Below are positions 1 through 13,803 of a DNA stretch of 64,000 nt, one piece after another (within the stretch, counting starts at the first letter, position 1; each line of letters opens with the position of its first letter). The DNA comes from Prevotella sp. Lineage in GTDB: Bacteria; Bacteroidota; Bacteroidia; Bacteroidales; Bacteroidaceae. Made by a program: the position numbers and the translations under genes. The notes beneath the pieces are model-generated. The model was given only the letters and a program-made list of their open reading frames with translations, made no database searches and was not told the DNA's origin. The DNA is taken from the NCBI GenBank assembly GCA_024684515.1, contig JAIKWS010000035.1, forward strand, positions 42,178 through 106,177. The letters are read 5' to 3'.

Positions 1-1
1 G

Positions 2-2557
2 CAGGTGATGAAGAATGGTACTGCCCTCTATGGTGCCAAGGCTGCCAATGGCGTACTGATTATCAAGACCAAGCGTAACAAGTCGATGGCGACAAAGATC
101 GACGTCACCATCAACGGACGCTATGAGCTGGTTCCCAGGATGCCTCAGATGATGAATGCCGATGACTATCGTCTCTATTCCACCGAGCTGCTCGCTGGCA
201 AGACCAATCCTATCATGCTGGGCAAGATGAAGTATCTCAACAGCGATCCTTCCTACTACTATTATAACCAGTATCACAATGAGACGGACTGGACGGACGA
301 GATCTACAAGAATGCCTTCTCCCAGAACTATGGCATCAACGTCCAGGGTGGCGACGATGCTGCGTCCTACAACCTCTCCGTAGGTTATTCCTTAGGCAAC
401 AGCACCCTTCGCAAGAACGACTATTCCCGTTTCAATATGCGTCTGAACAGTGATATCGTCATCAGTCGTCGTCTGAACGTTCGCTTCGATGCCTCTTATA
501 GTGATGTGGACCGTTCGCTGCGTGATGATGGAGCCCCTGCAGAGCCGCTTTCAACTGTCATTACCTCTCCTGGCTTTATCGCCCAGGCCAAGGCTCCTTT
601 CCTCTCGCCTTATGCCTTTGATAAGTTTGGCAATGTCAGTCATTACCTGGCTGAGGCTGACGATTATCTGGAGGGAAAGTTCCAGGGACGTGGACGACTG
701 GCCAATCCTGTCAGCATCCTGCAGTATGGCGATGGCAAGAACCGCAACTCCTTCGGCAACCGTCTCATCATGTTTTCCATCACTCCCAAGTATGAGTTCA
801 GCCGTTATCTCTCCTTGCAAGAGCATTTCACACTTGGACTGGTGAATACCAATGAGAACTACTATCTGCCTATCAATGGTGTGCCAACCTTCATCGTCGA
901 TGGACTGGACGAGGGTACCACCCTTCAGAATATCGCCCAGAGCCAGTCGGCCCGTCAGACGGCCATACAGAGCGATACCCGTCTGATATGGAATGTGAAG
1001 CTTCCTTCTCAGGTATCAAAACTCAAGGTTCAGGCTGGCGTACGCTATCTGAGCAGTGAGTACAAGCTCACCTCCCAGCAGGGTTATAACAGTGGTAACG
1101 ACAAGACTCCCAATATGTCGTCGTCACTGCGGTTCAAGAGTACGGGTGGTGCTGACGACAAGACTCGTGAGCTCGCATGGTATGCTCTGGCCGACTATGC
1201 CTATTCTGATCGTTTCTATGTCAATGCCGGCCTGTCGGCACAGGCCTCGTCTCGTTTTGGTGACGATGCCTCCGGACTGAAGCTGTTTGATAAGGTGTGG
1301 GGATTGTTCCCCAGTATCGAGGGTGCCTGGGTGCTCTCCAACGAGCACTGGCTCTCTGGCGTGAAGGGTATTGACTACCTGCGACTGAATCTGGGCTTTG
1401 ACGTCACGGGCAATGACGATATCGACTATACGGCTTCCCGTTCCTATTTCATTGCCAAACGTATGCTTGGCGAGACGGCTAGCAGCAAGATTATTGGCAA
1501 TATTGGCAATACCGACCTGCAGTGGGAGAGCACACGGAGACTGACTGCCGGTATCACCGGCAATTTCCTCTCCAACCGTCTTGGTGTACGTCTGAACGTG
1601 TTCAAGAGCTGGACATCCAATCTGCTGGCTCTACGACAGCTGGCCTATACCAGTGGCCTGCTGCAGAACTGGAGCAACGATGGCAAGTTGGAGAACGTGG
1701 GCTTTGACGTCAGTATCAATGCCAAGCTGCTGGCACTGAAGAATTTCGCATGGGAGCTGGGAGCTTCTGCCGGACATTATAAGAATGAGGTCACAGCCCT
1801 TTCGGACAACGATCGTTCTATCCAGACGGATATCTACGGTGCTACCATTCTCACGCAGGTTGGCCAGCCCGTCGGTGTCTTCTATGGCTACAAGACCGAT
1901 GGCGTCTATGCCACCACAGCACAGGCACAGGCCGATGGCCACTATCTGCTCAAGCAGAATGGTGATCGCCAGTATTTCGAGGCTGGTGACATGCGTTTCG
2001 TGGATGTCGACAGCAGCACACCGGGACTCATCGATGAGCAGGACCGTACCATCATCGGTGATCCCAATCCAGACTTCTACGGCAATATCTTCACCACGCT
2101 CAACTATAAGAATCTGTCGTTGCAAGCCGTGATGAACTATTCGATTGGAGGCGATGTGTACAACTACCAGCGTTCTCTGCTCGAAGGGGGAAGCATGTTC
2201 TTCAACCAGACTACGGCCATGCAGAACCGCTGGAATACAGAGGGACAGCAGACCGACATCCCACGTGTGGCCTATACCGATCCTATGGGCAACTCCCGTT
2301 TCAGCGACCGTTGGATTGAAGACGGTTCCTACCTACGCCTGGCCAATGTCACTCTGTCGTGGCATCTGCCCATACAGAGCACCTATCTGCAGGGCATCAC
2401 CATCTGGGGATCGGCACAGAACCTCTTCACACTCACACACTATCTGGGTAGCGATCCCGATTGTGCCATGTCCTCGGCTATCCTTGCTCAGGGCATCGAC
2501 AGGGGACTGCTGGCAGCAGGACGTAGCTTCTCACTGGGTGTGAATATCAACCTGTAA
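2..2557 (+). CDS. SusC/RagA-like TonB-dependent outer-membrane receptor (5' truncated by window edge)
   Basis: Begins in the plug domain (GTALYGAKAANGVLIIKTKR), followed by a long beta-barrel and C-terminal TonB-receptor sequence; directly followed by SusD. Confidence 0.93.
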   Translation, partial: QVMKNGTALYGAKAANGVLIIKTKRNKSMATKIDVTINGRYELVPRMPQMMNADDYRLYSTELLAGKTNPIMLGKMKYLNSDPSYYYYNQYHNETDWTDEIYKNAFSQNYGINVQGGDDAASYNLSVGYSLGNSTLRKNDYSRFNMRLNSDIVISRRLNVRFDASYSDVDRSLRDDGAPAEPLSTVITSPGFIAQAKAPFLSPYAFDKFGNVSHYLAEADDYLEGKFQGRGRLANPVSILQYGDGKNRNSFGNRLIMFSITPKYEFSRYLSLQEHFTLGLVNTNENYYLPINGVPTFIVDGLDEGTTLQNIAQSQSARQTAIQSDTRLIWNVKLPSQVSKLKVQAGVRYLSSEYKLTSQQGYNSGNDKTPNMSSSLRFKSTGGADDKTRELAWYALADYAYSDRFYVNAGLSAQASSRFGDDASGLKLFDKVWGLFPSIEGAWVLSNEHWLSGVKGIDYLRLNLGFDVTGNDDIDYTASRSYFIAKRMLGETASSKIIGNIGNTDLQWESTRRLTAGITGNFLSNRLGVRLNVFKSWTSNLLALRQLAYTSGLLQNWSNDGKLENVGFDVSINAKLLALKNFAWELGASAGHYKNEVTALSDNDRSIQTDIYGATILTQVGQPVGVFYGYKTDGVYATTAQAQADGHYLLKQNGDRQYFEAGDMRFVDVDSSTPGLIDEQDRTIIGDPNPDFYGNIFTTLNYKNLSLQAVMNYSIGGDVYNYQRSLLEGGSMFFNQTTAMQNRWNTEGQQTDIPRVAYTDPMGNSRFSDRWIEDGSYLRLANVTLSWHLPIQSTYLQGITIWGSAQNLFTLTHYLGSDPDCAMSSAILAQGIDRGLLAAGRSFSLGVNINL

Positions 2558-2605
2558 GCTCCTCACTTGGACAGAACTCAATTGAAACAGAAAAAGAACA
2601 GTAAT

Positions 2606-4345
2606 ATGAAAATGAATAGAACAAACAGAAAGTCCAAGACCTTACTTGCTGGACTTGGAGCTATCATATTCCCTGTTACATTCGTAGGAGCTGGCATGCT
2701 CTTCACGGCTTGTTCCGACATGCTCGACACTACGTCCGAACTGGTGGAATTTGCCGAGGACAACACGCTTGACCATCCTACCGACTCCGTATACAGCGTG
2801 CTGGGCATCGTCAATCGCATGCAGATCATTGCCGACCGCACTGTACTGTTGGGCGAGGTGCGTAGCGACCTCGTGGAGACCACCGAGGCGGCTACTGCCG
2901 ACATGAAGCGACTGGCTGCCTTCGACTTCTCGCAGCCCAATAAGTACAACCAGGTGAGCGACTACTATGCCGTCATCAACAACTGCAACTACTACCTCGC
3001 CAATGTCGATTCGGCACTGCAACGTCGTGGACGCCAGCTCTTCAAGTACGAGTATGCTGCCGTGAAGGCTTTCCGTGCCTGGGCTTACCTGGAGCTGGTG
3101 AAGAACTATGGACAGGTGCCCTTTGTCACACAACCTGTGCTGACAGAGCGAGAGGCAGAGGATGCTCGGCAGGGACAGCGGGCCACCATCAGCGAGGTCT
3201 GCGACTACTTCATTGCCGACCTCACCCCCTATGCTCTCGTCGACCTGCCTCAGTATGGTACTATAGGCAGCTACAGCTCGCAGTATTTCTTCATACCTAT
3301 GCGTGCACTGCTGGGGGACCTCTGTCTCTGGGCGGGGCACTATACGGAGGCAGCACGGTGGTACAACAGTTATCTGAATGACGAGAAACAGCCTGTGGAG
3401 CAGAACCCCAGCAACCGCATCCGCTGGACCAGTGTCACCGACTTCCAGCGTCCCAGTGATGCCTATAGCGTACAGTCGACACGTGAGTACCTCAGCTTCA
3501 TTCCTATGGAGGAACGAGTGTTCGACGGTACAGTCAGTGAACTGCCGAATATCTTCCAGTCGACACAGGAGAACAACTACTTCTACCAGCTGACACCATC
3601 TGCCGGCATGCGTCGTCTCTCTGCTAGCCAGATTTATTGCATGGAGTACAAGACAGAGACAACCACCGACACGGTCTATGTACCACGAACAGGGCTCACC
3701 GAGGACCTACTGGTGGGAGACTTGCGTCTCTATTCGAATTTCAGACAGACGGCTGTTGGTGGACAGGATGAGTATTCTGAGTACAACACACTCAGGCAGA
3801 CGATGCAGAAGCTTAGCACCACGAGGGTGCTCACCTATCGCAGCCCTATCATCTACCTGCGCTATGCCGAGGCTCTCAATCGTGCCGGCTATCCCCAGTC
3901 GGCAATGTGCATACTGAAGCATGGCCTCTGTGACGATAATGCCCACGAGTATATCGACAGTCTGGAAAGGGTGGCGGCTGGAAGCCTCATCAGTTTCGAT
4001 GCAACATTGTTTACCAAAGAGACGACACTGGGCATACACTCACGTGGTGCTGGCGATGCCAACTGCAATGCCTACTACTCGCTACCTATGCCCGACCATC
4101 AGCTTGCCAGCCGGCAGGACACCATCAACTATCAGATACCACTGGTGGAAGACCTCATCGTCAACGAGCTTGCACTGGAGGGTGCCTTCGAGGGCTATCG
4201 CTTCCACGACCTGATGAGGGTGGCACTGAGACGTGGCGATCCTGCCTATCTTGCCGATCCCATCAGTCGTAGAGGAGCTGACCAGGATGGACAGTTGCGT
4301 GCTCTGCTCATGGATACCAACAACTGGTACCTGCCATTGCAGTGA
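2606..4345 (+). CDS. SusD/RagB-like nutrient-binding outer-membrane lipoprotein
   Basis: Lipobox-like LFTACSD, SusD features (AFRAWAYLELVKNYGQVPF, RYAEALNRAG, EGAFEGYRFHDLMR); start likely ATG 2606 rather than 2567. Confidence 0.93.
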   Translation: MKMNRTNRKSKTLLAGLGAIIFPVTFVGAGMLFTACSDMLDTTSELVEFAEDNTLDHPTDSVYSVLGIVNRMQIIADRTVLLGEVRSDLVETTEAATADMKRLAAFDFSQPNKYNQVSDYYAVINNCNYYLANVDSALQRRGRQLFKYEYAAVKAFRAWAYLELVKNYGQVPFVTQPVLTEREAEDARQGQRATISEVCDYFIADLTPYALVDLPQYGTIGSYSSQYFFIPMRALLGDLCLWAGHYTEAARWYNSYLNDEKQPVEQNPSNRIRWTSVTDFQRPSDAYSVQSTREYLSFIPMEERVFDGTVSELPNIFQSTQENNYFYQLTPSAGMRRLSASQIYCMEYKTETTTDTVYVPRTGLTEDLLVGDLRLYSNFRQTAVGGQDEYSEYNTLRQTMQKLSTTRVLTYRSPIIYLRYAEALNRAGYPQSAMCILKHGLCDDNAHEYIDSLERVAAGSLISFDATLFTKETTLGIHSRGAGDANCNAYYSLPMPDHQLASRQDTINYQIPLVEDLIVNELALEGAFEGYRFHDLMRVALRRGDPAYLADPISRRGADQDGQLRALLMDTNNWYLPLQ

Positions 4346-4388
4346 CCCGGGTGGGGGACGGTTGTCGTTTCCTGTACTCAAAACAAAC

Positions 4389-4417
4389 AAATGCAGTCAG
4401 CAATGGCTGCATTTTTT
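4389..4417 (+). terminator. Intrinsic terminator downstream of susD
   Basis: AAATGCAG-N10-CTGCATTT followed by T-run. Confidence 0.7.
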
Positions 4418-4718
4418 GTTGCTATAAGATACAAAAGGGATGCAAAAAACGGAAAAAACAGGAAAAAAGTGGCAGATTATACAAATACGAAAAGAATAGA
4501 AACATTTCATCAAGCCAAAATGGGAAAAAGTGCGTAATTTTGCATCGTCAATAGGAAAATAGCGTTTTTCTTCATAAGATCAAGACATATAAAGGTTATT
4601 AGTTAGTAGTTAGTTATCGTTAGTTATGGTAAAACTAATCGTTGGCGGATTCCTGTATGAGAATATCGGGTCCGCCTTTTTTGTGTGCACGACATGAGTG
4701 TTGGTCTAACGGATGTTT

Positions 4719-4806
4719 TCCGCCCTGCCTAGGAACAAAATATTCCCACCTTGGGAATATTTTGTTCCCAGCCTGGGAAGAAATTATTCCCACCTTGGGA
4801 ATACAT
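4719..4806. repeat. Array of 22-bp-period palindromes (TTCCCA-N3-TGGGAA cores)
   Basis: TTCCCA starts at 4743, 4765, 4787 (exact 22-bp spacing), degenerate unit at ~4721; 4732-4768 is a perfect 17-bp-arm hairpin with 3-nt loop. Confidence 0.85.
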
Positions 4807-4901
4807 TTTTCGTAAGATTCCCAAGTCTGACGGAAGAAAACCAACCTCTGCTAGATAGTAACTCTTTCTGACAATAATACAACTGCTAAGCATTTTTCAT
4901 C

Positions 4902-4934
4902 CATAGGCCTACCATAGACCTACCATAGACCTTC
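4902..4934. repeat. 11-bp tandem repeat (CATAGRCCTAC) x3
   Basis: CATAGGCCTAC CATAGACCTAC CATAGACCTTC. Confidence 0.8.
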
Positions 4935-5137
4935 CTCTGTCGATGATGACGAAGGCAGATTTCGTCCAGTTTCTTAGAGGTGATAAAATCAGGAAAAATT
5001 GTCTGTTTTTTCTCTAAGATTAGCCTTTTTGATACCCTCCAAGGTTGGTTGTCCTGTAAAGGCAAGAAGTCCAAGAAAGGAAAGAAGCGGCAGTGGAGGG
5101 ACTGGACAAGGGTGGGGTGGGGTGGGTGATTGGAAAT

Positions 5138-5170
5138 AAAAGGAGCAACACCGTACGATGCTGCTCCCTT
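5138..5170 (-). terminator. Probable terminator of the GH115 gene
   Basis: GGAGCA...TGCTCC imperfect palindrome flanked by A/T runs just downstream of the stop. Confidence 0.45.
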
Positions 5171-5217
5171 TATGATGCCTGCTGTTTGCAAGTGAATGTA
5201 TGCTGTGCTTGCTGCCG

Positions 5218-7677
5218 CTATCTGGTTTGTTCAACAGCAGACTCGTCCATAAACAGATGGGAGGGAAGATAGCCTCCGAAGTCAACGACAATCTTCTCGA
5301 AGACGATGCCTGGATGCTTCGGACAGATGGTCAGCGTATGCACATCGGCCTTGCCTACCGGCACTTCCACCACCTTCTCGACAATACGACGGGCTACGGC
5401 AGGATAGAACTCGCTGTACATGTAGGGCTGGCGATCGACCAGCGTCTTGTTGAAGTTGATGGTCTGTGGTTCTGAGCCATCGAGGCTGACGGTATACTCA
5501 TGTCCTCCGATATTGAGGAAGTCGAGTGTCGACTTGACCACCACATGCACTTTCACCCGTGCCGGAGCATCGTTTGGCAGACGGAACTGGTAGCTGAGCG
5601 AGGCACCATCGACGGGCTGCGTATAGGGTGTCAGTGCCACGGCACTGCGTGTGCGGCCATAATAGGGATAGACCGTCCACTGTGTGCCCTCAGGAGCGAT
5701 GGCACTGGCATAGTGCTCGGCCTCCATAGCTACATAGCCATTGCTGGGCTGGAAGAGCCAGCCTCCTTGTTGCCCTGCTTTCACCTGTTTGGTGGCTGGC
5801 ATCATGTCGCGTGGGAAGTCATCATTCCACTGTCTATAGCCTATGTGCTTCTGTGTCATCATGCCATCCCACTTGCCACCGGCAATGTCCTTGTTGTACT
5901 GGCGACAGAGCAGTGAGTCGCGACGGAAGCACTGTGCTACTCGCTGTGCCCACGCATTGGCATCAGGATTGCCTTTGCTGGCCAGGTAGCGGTTCATGGC
6001 CTGGGCATAGTACATATCGTAGAGGTTGGCCATGCCCTGTACTGGGAAGAGGATAATCTGCCGATAGAAGTCACGAGCCTCGGCAGGTATGTCGTCGAAG
6101 AGACGTAGTGCCCTCAGTTCAAGCCGCTGATAGGCATCAGCCACCTGTTGCCACTCGCCAGTCTCCACATTGTAGGTGCTGGCATCGAGCATCTCGGGGG
6201 TGACACGTGCCATGTACTGGCAGTTCTGGTTGTAGATGTCTGCAGCCTCCTCAGCGATGGCCTTGCTAAAGACGTCGCTGAAGAAGTGCTGTGTGTGCTG
6301 AGTGACATTCTGCTGGTTGTACTCCTTTGGGTTCCATGCCATGTCCATGAATAGCTGTATGGGATATTCCATTGGCTTGAGATCACCCACGTTGAGTATC
6401 CACATGCGGTGGATGCCGAAGTCGTAAGCCAGCGAGAGCTGTTCGAACATCTGCTGTGTCTGTGTGACGTTGAGCCACTTTGAGTTGCGTGGTGCTCCTA
6501 CATAGTCGACGTGGTAGTAGATGCCCCATCCACCCTTGTGCAGTCGCTCCTCAGCATTGGGCACTCGACGGATGTCGCCCCAGTTGTCATCGCTGATGAG
6601 TACGATGACATCGTCAGGCACACGGAAGCCGGCATCGTAGTAGTCCTGCACCTCCTTGTAGAGTGCCCACACCTGTGTAGTCTTGTTGGCCGGCTTTCCA
6701 GTGACCTGCTTGATAATCTTGCGCTGGTTGCTGATGATCCGCTCCATGAGTCCTGTGTCAGTCTTGTCGCCCATAGCCTCATCGCCATCGCCACGCATGC
6801 CAATGGTCACGATATCCTCGGTGCCCTTCATGCGTTCTATTCCCTCTCTGAAGAACTGGTCGAGCTTCTGCTGGTTTGTCTGATAGTTCCATGCTCCCCA
6901 CTTGTTGCGGTTGCGTGCATACTCCTGATGGTTGCGTGCCATAGGCTCGTGATGGCTGGTTCCCATGATGATGCCCATGCGGTCGGCCGTCTTGCTGTTC
7001 TCTGGGTCGTCGGCATAGAAAGCCCATGACCACATGGCAGGCCACATCATGTTGCCCTTCAGGCGGAGGATGAGCTCGAAGACCTTCTCGTAGAAGCGAT
7101 GATCGCCATAGTTGGTGCCGAAGGTATTCTTCACCCATGACGTGAGACAAGGAGCCTCATCGTTGAGGAAGATACCACGGAACTCGACGGCAGGCTCTCC
7201 ATCGGTAAAGCAGCCCTGTTTGACATAGGCTTGAGAGTGCTTCTCGACAGGCACGTCTGCCCACCAGTACCACGGTGAGACACCCAGCTGCCGGCTGAGC
7301 TCATAGATGCCGTAGATGGTGCCACGACGGTCGCTGCCGGCGATGACTACTTGTCCGTCGATGGTGGTAATGAGGAACTTCTCTCGCATGCCCTTCAGCC
7401 CTGGCAGCTGTCCCTGTTTCACCATGCGGTCGATCTCGGCATTCCTGCCAATGGTGCCCACGAGGATCGCTGCCTCGTGGCCAATCGTCTTCTGCATATC
7501 ACTACGCAGGTTGCCGATGGCAATCAGCACACCCTCATAATCCTGCTCGCTATAGCTGATGGCACCTTGCTTCAACGGCACGGCACCGTCCTGAGGTGTG
7601 AAGGACACAAAAGGCTCTGCCGCCTGCATAGTCAGTACGCAGACGGAGAGCAATAATATTATTCTGAATCGTTTCAT
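5218..7677 (-). CDS. GH115 family glycoside hydrolase (xylan alpha-1,2-glucuronidase)
   Basis: Signal peptide; SDRRGTIYGIYELSRQLGVSPWYWWADVPV, FLNDEAPCLTSW, LRLKGNMMWPAMW, GMRGDGDEAM are typical GH115 stretches. Confidence 0.92.
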   Translation of the reverse strand: MKRFRIILLLSVCVLTMQAAEPFVSFTPQDGAVPLKQGAISYSEQDYEGVLIAIGNLRSDMQKTIGHEAAILVGTIGRNAEIDRMVKQGQLPGLKGMREKFLITTIDGQVVIAGSDRRGTIYGIYELSRQLGVSPWYWWADVPVEKHSQAYVKQGCFTDGEPAVEFRGIFLNDEAPCLTSWVKNTFGTNYGDHRFYEKVFELILRLKGNMMWPAMWSWAFYADDPENSKTADRMGIIMGTSHHEPMARNHQEYARNRNKWGAWNYQTNQQKLDQFFREGIERMKGTEDIVTIGMRGDGDEAMGDKTDTGLMERIISNQRKIIKQVTGKPANKTTQVWALYKEVQDYYDAGFRVPDDVIVLISDDNWGDIRRVPNAEERLHKGGWGIYYHVDYVGAPRNSKWLNVTQTQQMFEQLSLAYDFGIHRMWILNVGDLKPMEYPIQLFMDMAWNPKEYNQQNVTQHTQHFFSDVFSKAIAEEAADIYNQNCQYMARVTPEMLDASTYNVETGEWQQVADAYQRLELRALRLFDDIPAEARDFYRQIILFPVQGMANLYDMYYAQAMNRYLASKGNPDANAWAQRVAQCFRRDSLLCRQYNKDIAGGKWDGMMTQKHIGYRQWNDDFPRDMMPATKQVKAGQQGGWLFQPSNGYVAMEAEHYASAIAPEGTQWTVYPYYGRTRSAVALTPYTQPVDGASLSYQFRLPNDAPARVKVHVVVKSTLDFLNIGGHEYTVSLDGSEPQTINFNKTLVDRQPYMYSEFYPAVARRIVEKVVEVPVGKADVHTLTICPKHPGIVFEKIVVDFGGYLPSHLFMDESAVEQTR

Positions 7678-7723
7678 TCGTTATGGTCTTTGAAAAAGGT
7701 TTGTGATAGTAGTTGGGAAAGGA

Positions 7724-11754
<4,031 letters not shown>

Positions 11755-11800
11755 GTTAATATTGGAAAATTATGTCATTCTTTTCGCTGCAAAATTACAC

Positions 11801-11829
11801 AAAAAACGCCGAACACGTGTTCGGCGTTG
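11801..11829 (-). terminator. Intrinsic terminator between GH97 and GH43 genes
   Basis: Perfect 24-bp palindrome AACGCCGAACACGTGTTCGGCGTT (11805-11828) followed by T-run on the - strand. Confidence 0.8.
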
Positions 11830-11852
11830 TACCAGATTATATCGTAAATGTA

Positions 11853-13802
11853 TCATTTCGCATCGCTCACCACGACAAAAGCACCATTCTCCGGAATTTC
11901 CACTTTCAAGGTCGAACGTTTCACCTTTTGCACCTTCTGACTACCCACCAGTTTGGCATCATCGCTATAGTAGTCAACGGTGGTCACATCGGCAGGCAGA
12001 GTGACGGTGGTCTTCACCGTTTCCTTCTGACCATTGATGCCTGCGACGTACCATTTGCTGCCTGCCCTACGAGCAATGATGGCATATTTGCCGGGATAGC
12101 CGTCGATGAAGCGTACCTCGTCCCAGGTGGTGGGTACATCCTTCATGAACTGTATGGCCCAGTCGGGAGCATCGTCCAGATTGTTGGGGGCGAGTGCAAA
12201 ATGCTGCACGCTGCTCTGGAAGAGAACGGCCGTTGCCAGTGCAAAGACATCACTCGTGCGTCGTGTGGTGCCATGTTGGTTGTCCTTGCCATAGTGCTTG
12301 TTGAGGGTAGAACCTCCAAAGTCCATCGACCCCACCACATTGCGAATGAAGGTATGTGTGCAGGCATTGCGGGCTTCAGCATCGCAGGCACCCTGTCCGA
12401 AATGCAGGTTCTCGCTGGCCAGTACGGCTTCGCTGGCCACATAGTTGGGGTACATGCGTTCCCATCCTCGGGGCAGTGTACATCCGTGGAAGATGACCTG
12501 GAGCCCGAAATCGTTGGCATCGGTGAGAATGTCCTCATAGAGCTGCATCATGGCTTGCTTGTCGCCACCGAAGAAGTCAACCTTGATACCCAGTATGCCG
12601 TTCTGCTGCATCCATGCCATCTCCTGCCGGCGTACAGCACTACGGTCTAGCTTATGGCGAGGTCCCTGCGGGGCATCATTCCACGCACCGTTGCTGTTGT
12701 ACCAGAGGAAGAGTCCTACACCCTTCGACTGTGCATAACGTGAGAGCTCTGCCATACGGTCGTAGCCTATCTGTGTATCCCATAGGGCATCGACAAGCAC
12801 CGAGCGATAGCCCATCGCTGCCGAGAAATCGATATAGCGCTTCTGTTCATCGAAGTTGCAGCTGCCATCCATACCGATGATCCACGACCACGATCCCTTG
12901 CCATAGGTATAGTCGCGAGAGGCCTTGTACTTTGGCTGCACCAGGTCGTTGGCTACGGTGCTTTCTACGATTGGAGCTAAGGTGTTGCCTAGGGTAATAG
13001 TACGCCATGGTGTCAGTGCCGGCAAACTGACGGCAGCCGAGGTCGACCCCACGCCATTCAGCTCGGCAGGCAGGGGGAATCCAATCTGATAGCTGGCACC
13101 ACCCGTGTTCTGCAGTCGGCAGCCCACATAGTTGCCATCGGTGCCCGTCTCGCTGATGAGCAGCCAGCCAGAGGCCTCGTGAAACAGGCATGGGAAGGTG
13201 AAGCCGGCACCCCATCCGTTCTTGCCCATCTCCTCGTCGTATCCATAGCCTGTCTCGTAGCTGGGAGCCGTACGGGCAAAGCCTGTCATAGGCCGCATCT
13301 GCGGACAGAGAAACGTAGTCGTACCGTCGGGCAAGACAAATCCCGTAGCCTCCTCCTCGATGACGCCAGCCAGCGTCTGTCCCTTCGCGTAGACCTTATA
13401 GCGGAAGGCTACATCGCGATTGGACACACGGAAGATGATGTCGAGGGCTTGCTTGTCCTGCTGATTGAAATGGCAGGTAGCCTCGGTGGCCGTGTAGGAG
13501 ATATGGCTTTGTTTCCACGTCTTCAGTTCATACTGGTCGCTGACGGTCTTAACGTCGCAGTTCTTCAGCGTGAGTCCCTGCGTGAGGTCGGCAAAGTTGG
13601 TCTTCAGGCCCAGTGGCGATGGCTTCAGGAAGGTTGTCCCCTCGAGCATCACCTGATAGGTGGGCCGTCCCTGCTCGTCGTTGACTACTACAACAATCTT
13701 TCCGTCAGGACTGCTGAATCGCTGTTCTGCTGCCTGTGCCGGCTGTGTGGTGATGGCTGCCAACAGCAGGGCCATCGATGTGAATAGGTGTTGGATTTTC
13801 AT
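11853..13802 (-). CDS. GH97 family glycoside hydrolase
   Basis: RFSSPDGKIVVVVN N-terminal sandwich, (beta/alpha)8 stretch GMDGSCNFDEQKRYIDFSAAMGYRSVLVDALWD, GILGIKVDFFGGDKQ, YPNYVASEAVLASE. Confidence 0.9.
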   Translation of the reverse strand: MKIQHLFTSMALLLAAITTQPAQAAEQRFSSPDGKIVVVVNDEQGRPTYQVMLEGTTFLKPSPLGLKTNFADLTQGLTLKNCDVKTVSDQYELKTWKQSHISYTATEATCHFNQQDKQALDIIFRVSNRDVAFRYKVYAKGQTLAGVIEEEATGFVLPDGTTTFLCPQMRPMTGFARTAPSYETGYGYDEEMGKNGWGAGFTFPCLFHEASGWLLISETGTDGNYVGCRLQNTGGASYQIGFPLPAELNGVGSTSAAVSLPALTPWRTITLGNTLAPIVESTVANDLVQPKYKASRDYTYGKGSWSWIIGMDGSCNFDEQKRYIDFSAAMGYRSVLVDALWDTQIGYDRMAELSRYAQSKGVGLFLWYNSNGAWNDAPQGPRHKLDRSAVRRQEMAWMQQNGILGIKVDFFGGDKQAMMQLYEDILTDANDFGLQVIFHGCTLPRGWERMYPNYVASEAVLASENLHFGQGACDAEARNACTHTFIRNVVGSMDFGGSTLNKHYGKDNQHGTTRRTSDVFALATAVLFQSSVQHFALAPNNLDDAPDWAIQFMKDVPTTWDEVRFIDGYPGKYAIIARRAGSKWYVAGINGQKETVKTTVTLPADVTTVDYYSDDAKLVGSQKVQKVKRSTLKVEIPENGAFVVVSDAK

Positions 13803-13803
13803 A

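Noticed and set aside
4596-4626. TTAGTTAGTAGTTAGTTATCGTTAGTTA repeat
   Set aside because: Simple low-complexity tract; no consistent period with the 22-bp arrays.
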